This document shows positions 1 through 8,920 of a stretch of DNA of 64,000 bases, piece by piece (positions within the stretch are counted from its first letter, which is position 1; each line of letters opens with the position of its first letter). A program made the translations under genes and the position numbers. Location of the stretch: the NCBI RefSeq assembly GCF_946221635.1, contig NZ_CAMIHB010000013.1, positions 47,364-111,363 of the forward strand, in the 5' to 3' direction. The notes under the pieces are model-generated. The model had not been told where the DNA came from, searched no databases, and saw only the letters and a list, made by a program, of their open reading frames with translations. Source of the DNA: an uncultured Rhodoferax sp. (GTDB lineage Bacteria > Pseudomonadota > Gammaproteobacteria > Burkholderiales > Burkholderiaceae_C).

Positions 1-1716
1 CACGCCGTGGCCCCGCAAAACCCCTACCTGCTGGCACAGGAGTTTGTCGCGGACCTGCGCGTCATCGAAGCCTCGCTCAAGGCCCACCATGGCGCAGCCC
101 TGTGCCGCGCCCGCCTGCACCCGCTGATTCGCGCTGTGGAAGTGTTTGGCTTCCACCTCGCCACCGTGGACTTGCGCCAAAGCTCCGACAAGCATGAGGA
201 AGTGGTGGCCGAGCTGCTGGCGACGGCCCGCGTGGAGGCGAACTACAGCGCCCTGGACGAAGCCGCCAAGCGCACGCTGCTGCTGGGCCTGCTCAACGAC
301 GCCCGCCCCCTGCGCGTGCATGGCGTGGACTACTCGGCCCACGCCCAGGGCGAGCTGGCCATCTTTGCCGCCGCCAAGGTCATGCGCGAGCGCTTTGGCC
401 ATGAGGCCATCCGCCACTACATCATCAGCCACACCGAAACCGTGAGCGACCTGCTGGAAGTCCTGTTGCTGCAAAAGGAAGTGGGCCTGGTGCGCGGCAC
501 GCTGGACGCACAGGCCACGGCCGACCTCATCGTCGTGCCGCTGTTCGAAACCATCGAAGACCTGCGCAACGCCGCGCCCATCATGCGCGACTTCTACGCC
601 CTGCCCGGCATTGCCGATCTGGTCAAGCGCAGCGGTGCCGAACAGGACATCATGCTGGGCTACTCCGACTCCAACAAGGATGGCGGCATCTTCACCAGCA
701 ACTGGGAGCTGTACCGCGCCGAGATCGCGCTGGTGGAGCTGTTCGACGAACTAGACAAGCAGCACAAGATCCAGCTGCGCATGTTCCACGGCCGCGGCGG
801 CACCGTGGGCCGCGGCGGTGGCCCCAGCTACCAGGCCATCCTGGCCCAGCCCCCCGGCACCGTACGCGGCCAGATCCGCCTGACCGAGCAGGGCGAGGTG
901 ATCGGCTCCAAGTACGCCAACCCCGAGATCGGCCGCCGCAACCTGGAAACCCTGGTCGCCGCCACGCTGGAAGCCACGCTGCTGCAGCCCACCAAGTCCG
1001 CCACCAAGGCCTTCCTGGAAGCGGCTGCCGAACTCTCCAGCAACAGCATGGCGGCCTACCGCGCGCTGGTGTACGAGACCCCCGGCTTCACCGAATACTT
1101 CTTCGCCTCCACGCCGCTGCGCGAGATTGCCGAGCTCAACATCGGCTCGCGCCCCGCATCGCGCAAGGCCTCGCAGCGCATCGAAGACCTGCGCGCCATT
1201 CCCTGGGGCTTCAGCTGGGGCCAGTGCCGCCTGACGCTGCCGGGCTGGTTCGGCTTTGGCTCGGCAGTGCAGAAGTTCATCGGCAACGGCAGCGCGGCCG
1301 AGCAGAAGGAGCGCACCGCCCTGCTGCAGAAGATGTACAAGCAGTGGCCCTTCTTCGGCACCCTGCTCTCGAACATGGACATGGTGATGGCCAAGAGCGA
1401 TCTGGCCCTGGCCTCGCGCTATGCCGAACTGGTGGGCGACGCCCGCCTGCGCAAGAAGATCTTCACCGCGATCGAGACCGAATGGCAGGCCACCGCCCAG
1501 GCCTTGGTCACCATCACCGGCGAGAAGAACCGCCTGGCCAACAACGCCGCCCTGCAACGCTCCATCCGCCACCGCTTCCCCTACATCGACCCGCTGCACC
1601 ACCTGCAGGTGGAGCTGGTGCGCCGCTACCGCGAAGGCAAGGCCGACGAGCGCGTGCAGCGCGGGATTCACATCTCGATCAACGGGATTGCAGCCGGCCT
1701 GCGCAACACGGGTTAA
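1..1716 (+). CDS. ppc: Phosphoenolpyruvate carboxylase, C-terminal part (5' end outside window)
   Basis: This cytoplasmic enzyme carboxylates PEP with bicarbonate to give oxaloacetate and refills the TCA cycle. The reading frame is already open at base 1, so about 571 residues of a roughly 900-residue protein are present. Family hallmarks are visible: GYSDSNKDGG (from about base 658), the glycine-rich catalytic loop FHGRGGTVGRGGGP (from about base 784), and the C-terminal end GLRNTG, matching the usual NTG terminus. The TAA stop overlaps the stop of the convergent solute-binding protein gene by 4 bp (1713-1716), and I see no terminator between them. The identification is firm; only the truncation limits it. 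Confidence 0.97.
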   Translation, partial: HAVAPQNPYLLAQEFVADLRVIEASLKAHHGAALCRARLHPLIRAVEVFGFHLATVDLRQSSDKHEEVVAELLATARVEANYSALDEAAKRTLLLGLLNDARPLRVHGVDYSAHAQGELAIFAAAKVMRERFGHEAIRHYIISHTETVSDLLEVLLLQKEVGLVRGTLDAQATADLIVVPLFETIEDLRNAAPIMRDFYALPGIADLVKRSGAEQDIMLGYSDSNKDGGIFTSNWELYRAEIALVELFDELDKQHKIQLRMFHGRGGTVGRGGGPSYQAILAQPPGTVRGQIRLTEQGEVIGSKYANPEIGRRNLETLVAATLEATLLQPTKSATKAFLEAAAELSSNSMAAYRALVYETPGFTEYFFASTPLREIAELNIGSRPASRKASQRIEDLRAIPWGFSWGQCRLTLPGWFGFGSAVQKFIGNGSAAEQKERTALLQKMYKQWPFFGTLLSNMDMVMAKSDLALASRYAELVGDARLRKKIFTAIETEWQATAQALVTITGEKNRLANNAALQRSIRHRFPYIDPLHHLQVELVRRYREGKADERVQRGIHISINGIAAGLRNTG

Positions 1717-2474
1717 CGCCAGCGTGCTTCGATGCGCGCGTATTCGCCGGATCGATGGATTCTGTCCAACCCCGTGTCAAAACGGGCGATGACAGACTCC
1801 AGCCCTGGCTGCAGCTTGGTAAACGATATGTAGAGCAGTGGCTCAACCAGCACGCCCCGCTGCACGATGCCTAGTCCCAGCTCAGGATAGGCCTTGGCAA
1901 TCTGCTGGGCGACGCGGTCATACACCAACGCATAGTCCACACGCCCAGCCGCCAACTTGCGCATGGACACCAAGTCAGAGGGCGAAACATCCCGAAGCAT
2001 CTGAGGATCGTTGTCAAAGGCCTCTCCATAGTCATAGCCATTCGTCACACCGATACGGCGTCCCGACAACGATTTCAAATCGACCTTGTCTTTGCTTCCG
2101 TCGGCACGACCGTAGATGCTGATGCGGGCCTTGAACAGGGGCTTTTTGTGCCAGAGATAGCGGCTTTCGGTGCGTGCGTCGCGCAAGGTGTCAAAGCAGC
2201 CTGCCAGGGTGCCGTTGTCCACCTCTTTCATGCAGCGCGCATAGGGCAGCGGCACCAGGTCTACCGCCACCCCCGCCGCAGCCCAGGCCGCGCGCGCCAC
2301 ATCCACCGCAAAGCCCACGGGCTTGCCGTCCACCACATAGGAATAGGGGCGCCAGTCGTCCTCCGCCCCGATACGCAGACGCTGGGCCCAGGCCCCCAGG
2401 CACAACGCCAGCCCCGCAGCCGCCACCAGGACCTGCAGGCCCCAGCGGCGCGGCACCGGGGCGCACACCCTCAT
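1713..2474 (-). CDS. Periplasmic solute-binding protein, SBP_bac_3 type
   Basis: The product is 253 residues. It opens with a positively charged start and a hydrophobic signal peptide ending near LCLGAWAQ, followed by a single type-II-fold binding domain of the amino-acid-binding family (the LRIGAEDDWRPYSY opening, GFAVDVARA, GRRIGVTNGYDYG). Its start overlaps the stop of the upstream LytTR regulator gene in an ATGA, so it is the third gene of a kinase-regulator-binding-protein operon. There is no permease or ATPase gene beside it. I infer that it may feed a ligand signal to the kinase rather than serve transport, but this is not demonstrated. The ligand cannot be read from the sequence. Confidence 0.8.
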   Translation of the reverse strand: MRVCAPVPRRWGLQVLVAAAGLALCLGAWAQRLRIGAEDDWRPYSYVVDGKPVGFAVDVARAAWAAAGVAVDLVPLPYARCMKEVDNGTLAGCFDTLRDARTESRYLWHKKPLFKARISIYGRADGSKDKVDLKSLSGRRIGVTNGYDYGEAFDNDPQMLRDVSPSDLVSMRKLAAGRVDYALVYDRVAQQIAKAYPELGLGIVQRGVLVEPLLYISFTKLQPGLESVIARFDTGLDRIHRSGEYARIEARWR

Positions 2475-3238
2475 TGCGAGATCAGGCCCCGCACAGTGGC
2501 GAGCTGGCGGCGCGAAACCGACAGCAATTCGTCCACCCCCTGCAGGCGCACGGCCCAGCCCTCTCCCTCTTCGGCGTCGTAATGTTTTTCGAGTGCCCGT
2601 ATGGCCCAGCGCGCCACGATGGCATTGCGGTGGATGCGCAGGTAGTGCTCGGCATAGCGCGCCTCCAGATCATTGAGCGCGCCATCCAGGATGTAGCTGC
2701 GCGCCGCCGTGCGCACGGTGATGTATTTGAGTTCGGCCTTGAAGTACAGCACCTGTGGCAGGGGCACCCGCTCGGTGCGGTGGCGCTCCTGGATCACCAG
2801 CACCTCGTCGGAGGCAAAAGCGCCGCCCAGCCCCGATGGAATGTGCGCAAGCCGCTCTGCTTTTTGTAGCGCCATCTGCAGGCGCTCCAGCCGCACGGGC
2901 TTGGTCAGGTAGTCTGCCGCCTCCAGGTCAAAGGCCTGCAGGGCGTGCTCCGCATGCGCGGTGACAAACACCACCACTGGCGGCTGCGGCAGGGTCTTGA
3001 GCGTCTGGGCCAGCATCAGGCCATCGGCACCAGGCATGTGGATGTCCAGGAACACCACATCCACGCGATGGCCGCGCAGCAGCTCCATGGCCTGGCTGGC
3101 GTTGCCAGCTTCGGCCACCACATCGACCGCTGGCTGCTGGCAGTCGCCCAGCAGGGTGCGCAGGCGTGCGCGGGCCAGGGCTTCGTCGTCCACCACCATC
3201 ACCTGCAGGCGACGCGTCAGAGAGGTTGTTGCCGTCAT
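2471..3238 (-). CDS. algR: LytTR-family response regulator (AlgR-like)
   Basis: The product is 255 residues. An N-terminal receiver domain (about residues 12-125) has the phosphoacceptor aspartate in VVFLDIHMPG and the conserved lysine in YLTKPVRL. A C-terminal LytTR DNA-binding domain (about 150-250) contains YFKAELKYI and LRIHRNAIV. The gene overlaps the upstream kinase gene by ATGA and sits next to argH, the same neighbourhood as fimS/algZ-algR in Pseudomonas, which supports an AlgR-type assignment. LytTR regulators of this kind control surface structures and exopolysaccharide in relatives; the targets here are unknown. The symbol is an assignment by similarity and synteny. Confidence 0.85.
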   Translation of the reverse strand: MTATTSLTRRLQVMVVDDEALARARLRTLLGDCQQPAVDVVAEAGNASQAMELLRGHRVDVVFLDIHMPGADGLMLAQTLKTLPQPPVVVFVTAHAEHALQAFDLEAADYLTKPVRLERLQMALQKAERLAHIPSGLGGAFASDEVLVIQERHRTERVPLPQVLYFKAELKYITVRTAARSYILDGALNDLEARYAEHYLRIHRNAIVARWAIRALEKHYDAEEGEGWAVRLQGVDELLSVSRRQLATVRGLISQ

Positions 3239-4272
3239 GCGGGAAACTCCATGCGAACCTGGTACACACCATCCTTGAGCCCATAGCGGAACTGGGCCTG
3301 CACATCATGCAACAGCGCCAGCCGGTCCTGCACATTGCGCAGCGCCAGACCGTGGCCCTCCGACCCCTGGCCTGCGGGCACGGTGTTGCTCACCTTGACC
3401 ACCACCATGGTGCCCCGGCGCTGGGTGGAGACGCGCACTGCGGCACCGCTGGCGCTGGGCTCCACTCCGTGGCGTACCGCGTTTTCCACCAGCGGTTGCA
3501 GCAGCAGCGGCGGCAGGCGAGCGGTGTCCGCGGCGGGGTCGACCGACCACTCCACCCGCAGCCGTTCGCCAAAGCGCACCTGCTCAATCGCCAGGTAGCG
3601 CCGGGCCAGAGCAATTTCTTCGGACAGTGTGACCGAGCTGCCCTGGTCCATGAGCGCGTGGCGGAACAGGTCGCTGAGGTCTTCGAGCAGGGCTTCGGCC
3701 TTGGCCGGTTCGGCGCGTACCAGGGCAATCGCGCTGTTGAGGGTGTTGAAGAGGAAATGGGGGCGGATGCGCGACTGCAACTCGGCCAGGCGGGCAGCTG
3801 TGTCCGCCGGCGCGCGCCCCTTGGCGCGCATGACCAGCGCGGCCACCAGGATGGACGAGAGCAAGGCTCCACTGCTGGCACTGGCCACCCAGGGCGCATC
3901 CTGCAACAGCCCCGACAGCGCCAGCAAACCACAGCCGTACAGGCCGGCGATGGCACCCAGTCCAATGCCCGCGCCATACTGGGCCACAGGCGGCAGCGGC
4001 TCCAGCCAACGCTTGGCCGCACAGGCCGTCAGCAGCCAGGCCAATGTGGCAGGCAAAGTGCCCCCCGTGATGAGCGACAGCCGCATCACCCAGTCCCACC
4101 AGGTATTGGCGGCAAACATGGCCGCGACTACCACGCCCAGCTCCACAAACAGCACCGCGCGCAGGACTACGCCCATCTGGCAGGCATCGAACACCAGCAC
4201 CGGTGCGCGCACCGGCGACGCAGGCGCCGGCGTCAGCTCCTGGAAGGTCGATAAAATTTGGGTGTCCTGCAT
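3235..4272 (-). CDS. algZ: Sensor histidine kinase, LytS/AlgZ type
   Basis: The product is 345 residues. About four hydrophobic segments fill residues 25-150. They are followed by the His_kinase domain with the phosphoacceptor motif RIRPHFLFNTLNS and an HATPase region (LLQPLVENAVRHG, HGLALRNVQDRL). The frame stays open far upstream as an antisense shadow of argH. I chose ATG at 4272 because it is the first methionine after the argH start region and leaves a 39-bp divergent gap. It forms a two-component system with the LytTR regulator encoded immediately downstream with an ATGA overlap. There is no large periplasmic domain, so sensing is probably within the membrane or through a partner protein. 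Confidence 0.88.
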   Translation of the reverse strand: MQDTQILSTFQELTPAPASPVRAPVLVFDACQMGVVLRAVLFVELGVVVAAMFAANTWWDWVMRLSLITGGTLPATLAWLLTACAAKRWLEPLPPVAQYGAGIGLGAIAGLYGCGLLALSGLLQDAPWVASASSGALLSSILVAALVMRAKGRAPADTAARLAELQSRIRPHFLFNTLNSAIALVRAEPAKAEALLEDLSDLFRHALMDQGSSVTLSEEIALARRYLAIEQVRFGERLRVEWSVDPAADTARLPPLLLQPLVENAVRHGVEPSASGAAVRVSTQRRGTMVVVKVSNTVPAGQGSEGHGLALRNVQDRLALLHDVQAQFRYGLKDGVYQVRMEFPA

Positions 4273-4311
4273 GTTCACCGGATTTTGACTCCATTCTGAG
4301 AAGCGTCTCCC

Positions 4312-5745
<1,434 letters not shown>

Positions 5746-5770
5746 ATTCCACTAGTCTGCCAAATGCAAA

Positions 5771-5796
5771 ACGGGGGCCTAGCCCCCGTTTTTATT
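5771..5796. terminator. Intrinsic terminator between argH and ltaE
   Basis: A perfect 8-bp stem ACGGGGGC/GCCCCCGT with loop CTA is followed by TTTTTATT on the plus strand and preceded by AAAA on the other side. It can therefore end transcription of argH and, from the opposite strand, of ltaE. The stem coincides with the GGGGGCTAG end of the interspersed repeat at 5771-5822. Confidence 0.85.
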
Positions 5797-5822
5797 GCGC
5801 AAGTAGCTACTATATTTGTAGC
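5771..5822 (-). repeat. Interspersed repeat copy R1 (intergenic, doubles as terminator)
   Basis: Read on the minus strand it begins GCTAC, 7-nt loop, GTAGC, then TACTTGCGCAATA, and ends in GGGGGCTAGGCCCCC. It shares this order with copies near 18.7, 20.6, 31.1, 37.4, 49.8 and 57.0 kb. The 5-bp stem is perfect. In this copy the usual GGCC end has become a full inverted repeat that forms the argH terminator. Confidence 0.75.
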
Positions 5823-5836
5823 AGCGCGTTATCTGC

Positions 5837-6898
5837 TCAACCAGCCAGCACCCGCTCCAAATCGCCGGCCAGGTGGTCCACCGCCTCTTCCGTGGTGGCC
5901 CAGGAACACATAAAACGCGCGCCGCCACCGATGAAGGTGTAGAAGGTCCAGCCCAGGGCCTTGAGGCGGGCAATGACGGGTTCGGGCAGGTTGACGAACA
6001 CGCCATTGACCTCAGTGGGCAGCAGCAGCTCGGCGCCCGCGATACCGGCAATTTTTTCGGACAGGCGATGGGCCATGGCGTTGGCGTGGCTGGCGTGGCG
6101 CAGCCAGGTGCCGTCGGTCAGCATGGCCAGCCAGGGGGCCGAGAGGTAGCGCATCTTGGAGGCGAGCTGCCCGGCCTGCTTGCAGCGGTAGGAAAACTCC
6201 TCCCCCAGCTTGCGGTCGAAAAACACAATCGCTTCGCCAATCGGCAGACCCATCTTGGTACCGCCAAAACACAGCACATCCACGCCCGCGCGCCAGGTGA
6301 TGTCAGCGGGCGCCACCTTGAGGGCAGCCACCGCATTGGCAAAACGCGCGCCGTCCATGTGCACCTTGAGGCCATGCTCCTGCGCGATGCGGCTGATGCC
6401 GCTGATCTCGCCCTTCTGGTAGACGGAGCCCATCTCGGTGGACTGCGTGAGCGTGACCACCTTGGGCCGCGGGTAGTGCACATCGGTGCGGCGGGTGATG
6501 ACTTCGAGCACACCGGCGGACGTGAGCTTGCCGTGGCGGTGCGGGGCCGAGAGCAGCTTGGAGCCATTGGAGAAGAATTCGGGCGCGCCGCATTCATCGG
6601 TTTCCACGTGCGCCGTGTCGCTGCAGATCACCGCCTGGTAAGACTGGCACAGGGATGCCAGCGCAATCGAGTTGGCGGCCGTGCCGTTGAAGACAAAGAA
6701 AACTTCGGCATCGGCCTCGAACACCTCGCGGATGCGGTCGCAGGCCAGGCGCGTGGCGTCGTCATTGCCATAGGAGGCGGCAAAGCCGGTGTTGGCCGCC
6801 GCAAACGCCTGCATGGCCTCGGGGCAGATGCCGGAGGTGTTGTCGCTGGCAAATTGCAGGTAGTGGCCAGTGGGCAGGGAGGTAGGCGCGGTGGTCAT
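5837..6898 (-). CDS. ltaE: Low-specificity L-threonine aldolase
   Basis: A PLP-dependent fold-type I enzyme that cleaves L-threonine or L-allo-threonine to glycine and acetaldehyde. The product is 353 residues from the ATG at 6898 (MTTAPTS), the usual length. Seen motifs include SDNTSGICPEAM near the N-terminus, HMDGARFANA with the PLP-contacting aspartate, and CFGGTKMGLPIGEA with the Schiff-base lysine. The frame stays open upstream into the divergent regulator, but residues before MTTAP do not fit the family. The divergent neighbour is an XRE-cupin regulator, a common arrangement for local control, so ltaE is its most likely target. Confidence 0.93.
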   Translation of the reverse strand: MTTAPTSLPTGHYLQFASDNTSGICPEAMQAFAAANTGFAASYGNDDATRLACDRIREVFEADAEVFFVFNGTAANSIALASLCQSYQAVICSDTAHVETDECGAPEFFSNGSKLLSAPHRHGKLTSAGVLEVITRRTDVHYPRPKVVTLTQSTEMGSVYQKGEISGISRIAQEHGLKVHMDGARFANAVAALKVAPADITWRAGVDVLCFGGTKMGLPIGEAIVFFDRKLGEEFSYRCKQAGQLASKMRYLSAPWLAMLTDGTWLRHASHANAMAHRLSEKIAGIAGAELLLPTEVNGVFVNLPEPVIARLKALGWTFYTFIGGGARFMCSWATTEEAVDHLAGDLERVLAG

Positions 6899-6930
6899 GG
6901 TGGCGTGGGCGGTGTAAGATTGGATGAGCG

Positions 6931-6947
6931 GATATTTCCGGTATATC
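6931..6947. promoter_or_regulatory. Candidate operator in the ltaE/XRE divergent region
   Basis: Inverted repeat GATAT-N7-ATATC lies in the 82-bp AT-richer gap between the ltaE start (6898) and the XRE regulator start (6981). Its position suits an operator for the divergent regulator. The arms are only 5 bp, so this is weak evidence. Confidence 0.4.
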
Positions 6948-6980
6948 GAACAAAAATCCATTTTACCGACCAAAACCACC

Positions 6981-7577
6981 ATGGCGCAAGCCCCCTCCTC
7001 CACCCCCCTTCAGGACGGCCCGCCCGCCGTCGGCTCCAAGTTGCAGGAGATCCGCAAGGCGCAGAAGCTCTCACTGGACGAACTCTCCAAGCGCGCCGGA
7101 GTGTCCAAGTCCATGCTGTCCGAGGTGGAGCGCAACCAGGCCAACCCCACGGTGGGCGTGCTGTGGCGCCTGGCCAGCGCACTGGGCCTGAGCCTCAGCG
7201 ACCTGCTGGCCGGTGGCAATGCCGACAAGGCCAGCCCCACGGTGGAATTGGTCCCCGCGCACAGCATTCCCGTCACGACCAGCCCGGATGGCAAGTGCAC
7301 GCTGCGCATCCTGGGGCCCATCGCGCTGGCCGGCAAGGTGGAGTGGTACGAGCTGGCGGTGGAACCCGGCGGTGTGCTGGCTTCCGAACCGCACGAGGCC
7401 GGAGCGCGGGAGCACCTGTCGGTTCTCAGTGGCACGCTCACCGTCCAGGCGGCCGAGAGCAGCAAGGTACTCAAACCGGGCGACAGCGCACGTTATGCGG
7501 CCGACGTACAGCACTGCATCCGCAACCCTGGCAAAGGGCTGGCCAAAGCGGTACTGGTGGTGGAACATCTAGGCTGA
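6981..7577 (+). CDS. XRE-family regulator with C-terminal cupin domain
   Basis: The product is 198 residues from ATG 6981 (MAQAP). Residues about 17-70 form an HTH_3 domain (LQEIRKAQKLSLDELSKRAG, then VSKSMLSEVERNQANPTVG). Residues about 100-195 form a small cupin effector domain (LAVEPGGVLASEPHEAGA, then VLSGTLTVQ). An in-frame ATG exists at 6924, but that extension would run through the divergent promoter and carries no recognizable domain, so the internal start is preferred. Regulators of this architecture often sense small metabolites through the cupin and control neighbouring amino-acid or polyamine genes. The divergent ltaE is the obvious candidate target, an inference from position. 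Confidence 0.88.
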   Translation: MAQAPSSTPLQDGPPAVGSKLQEIRKAQKLSLDELSKRAGVSKSMLSEVERNQANPTVGVLWRLASALGLSLSDLLAGGNADKASPTVELVPAHSIPVTTSPDGKCTLRILGPIALAGKVEWYELAVEPGGVLASEPHEAGAREHLSVLSGTLTVQAAESSKVLKPGDSARYAADVQHCIRNPGKGLAKAVLVVEHLG

Positions 7578-7590
7578 ACAAGGAGTCCCC

Positions 7591-7845
7591 ATGTCCCAAA
7601 CGCTGCTGCACGAGGTCCTGGCCCATTTGCGTGCGGGTCGCTGGAATGCCGCACACCATTTGATCCAGCAGGATGACTCGCCTTTGGCATCCTGGTTGCA
7701 CGGCATCGTGCACATCCAGGAAGGCGATCTTGAAGACGCCGAATACTGGTATGACCGCGCCCAGCGCCACTTCCGCAGCCGTGGCAGCCTGCAGGAAGAG
7801 ATGGACCGCTTTGAAGAAGCCTTGCTCCGCGGGCCACTGCAGTAA
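7591..7845 (+). CDS. Small conserved-looking protein with TPR-like helical pattern
   Basis: The product is 84 residues, starting 13 bp after the XRE regulator gene with a good AAGGAG ribosome site, so it is probably co-transcribed with it. The sequence is soluble and helical. It resembles a degenerate tetratricopeptide unit (LHGIVHIQEGDLEDAEYWYD) and has a charged C-terminal helix rich in Glu and Arg. No catalytic motif, signal peptide or membrane segment is visible. I do not recognize a named family. The codon usage and ribosome site make it a real gene. Confidence 0.7.
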   Translation: MSQTLLHEVLAHLRAGRWNAAHHLIQQDDSPLASWLHGIVHIQEGDLEDAEYWYDRAQRHFRSRGSLQEEMDRFEEALLRGPLQ

Positions 7846-7872
7846 GGCGGCGCGCCCAACAGCCCATACGGG

Positions 7873-8526
7873 TCAGGTGCGGGCCGGTACCTGGAAACCC
7901 GCACGCGCGTGCAGCGCCCGGTCACGGGCATGACAACCTTCCAGGTGGTCATTGACCAACCCCATGGCCTGCATGAAGGCGTACATGGTGGTCGGGCCGA
8001 CAAAGCTCCAGCCACGCTTGCGCAAGTCTTTGGACAAGGCAATGGACTCGGCCGAGGTGGTGATGCCGCTCAGGGTCTGGCGCGTGATCTGAGTGGGTCG
8101 GCTCGAAGCCGGTGGTTCGAAGCGCCAGAAGTAGGCGGCCAGCGATCCGAATTCCTGGCGCAGCGCAATGGCTTTCTTCGCGTTGTTGATGGTGGATTCG
8201 ATCTTGCCGCGGTGGCGCACGATGCCGGCGTCCAGCACCAGGCGCTTCACATCGCTGTCGTCAAACGCCGCCACCTTGTCCATGTCAAAGCCGGCAAAGG
8301 CCGCGCGAAAGCCCTCGCGCTTGTTGAGGATGGTGAGCCAGCTCAAACCGGCCTGAAAGCCCTCCAGGCAAATTTTTTCGAACAACCGGGTGTCGCTGTC
8401 CACCGGGAAGCCCCACTCGTGGTCGTGGTAGTGCTGGTAGTGCGGCGTGGCACGGCACCAGACGCAGCGAACGACCTCCTGATCGTCGGCAAAAAGGCCC
8501 GTAGGCGCGGCGGTATCGTCCAACAT
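7873..8526 (-). CDS. tag: DNA-3-methyladenine glycosylase I
   Basis: A base-excision repair enzyme that removes 3-methyladenine from alkylated DNA. The product is 217 residues from ATG 8526 (MLDDTAAP), chosen because AGGGGAG lies 6-7 bp upstream; an in-frame TTG five codons earlier overlaps that ribosome site. Zinc-ligand regions of the Tag family are visible: RCVWC near the N-terminus, HDHEWG, and NDHLEGC near the C-terminus. The core LEGFQAGLSWLTILNKR and RKRGWSFVGPTTMYAFMQA are typical. It is divergent from a small unknown gene across an AT-rich palindromic promoter region. Confidence 0.96.
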   Translation of the reverse strand: MLDDTAAPTGLFADDQEVVRCVWCRATPHYQHYHDHEWGFPVDSDTRLFEKICLEGFQAGLSWLTILNKREGFRAAFAGFDMDKVAAFDDSDVKRLVLDAGIVRHRGKIESTINNAKKAIALRQEFGSLAAYFWRFEPPASSRPTQITRQTLSGITTSAESIALSKDLRKRGWSFVGPTTMYAFMQAMGLVNDHLEGCHARDRALHARAGFQVPART

Positions 8527-8549
8527 GAGGCTCCCCTTCAAGGCTGTGA

Positions 8550-8568
8550 TTATTTACAGTATAAATAA
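8550..8568. promoter_or_regulatory. AT-rich palindrome in the tag/small-gene divergent promoter
   Basis: A perfect inverted repeat TTATTTA-N5-TAAATAA lies in the 68-bp gap between tag and the gene at 8595. It is strikingly AT-rich against the GC-rich surroundings and includes TATAAA-like -10 sequence. It could be an operator, overlapping divergent -10 elements, or both. Confidence 0.5.
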
Positions 8569-8594
8569 GATTCACCGACCACCACCACACCCCC

Positions 8595-8870
8595 ATGTTC
8601 AAAATCTACTGGACCGACCACGAAGGTCAATCCCACGGTCAAACCTGCACTGAACTCGTGCAGGCCCTGCAAGTCACCAAGGAGAAGCGCGACGCGGGCC
8701 ACTCCTTTGTCACCATGGCCAGCGAAAACCCGCAGCACACGGGCAAGCAGGGCGTGGACAGCATCGTGGATGGCAAGACGCCGGATGGGCAGGTGTACGA
8801 CTGGTCCAAGGCCGGACGCGCCGGCAAGCCGCGCAAGACCGACCGCATCATCACCGACAAGGACCGCTGA
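8595..8870 (+). CDS. Small hypothetical protein
   Basis: The product is 91 residues, hydrophilic, with no signal peptide or membrane segment. The N-terminal part (FKIYWTDHEGQSHGQTCTEL) looks like a short beta-rich start followed by a helix. The C-terminal part is basic and probably flexible (DWSKAGRAGKPRKTDR). I do not recognize the family. It begins just downstream of an AT-rich palindromic promoter shared with tag. Its codon usage matches neighbouring genes and no other gene overlaps it, which supports reality. Confidence 0.6.
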   Translation: MFKIYWTDHEGQSHGQTCTELVQALQVTKEKRDAGHSFVTMASENPQHTGKQGVDSIVDGKTPDGQVYDWSKAGRAGKPRKTDRIITDKDR

Positions 8871-8894
8871 GGCCCAGTCACGGTTTTGCGCTAC

Positions 8895-8916
8895 GCTCCC
8901 GGTTGCTTTAGGGAGC
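8895..8916 (+). promoter_or_regulatory. Hairpin covering the ribosome site of the macroglobulin gene
   Basis: GCTCCC and GGGAGC, separated by 10 nt, form a perfect 6-bp stem. The 3' arm is the AGGGAG ribosome-binding site lying 5 bp before the GTG start at 8921, so folding would hide it. Whether it regulates translation is inference. Confidence 0.4.
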
Positions 8917-8920
8917 CCGC

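Noticed and set aside
2859..2890. TGCTTTTTGTAGC-like stretch in the response regulator gene as another repeat copy
   Set aside because: Only a few bases match and the TGCTTGCGC and GGGGGCTAG parts are missing.
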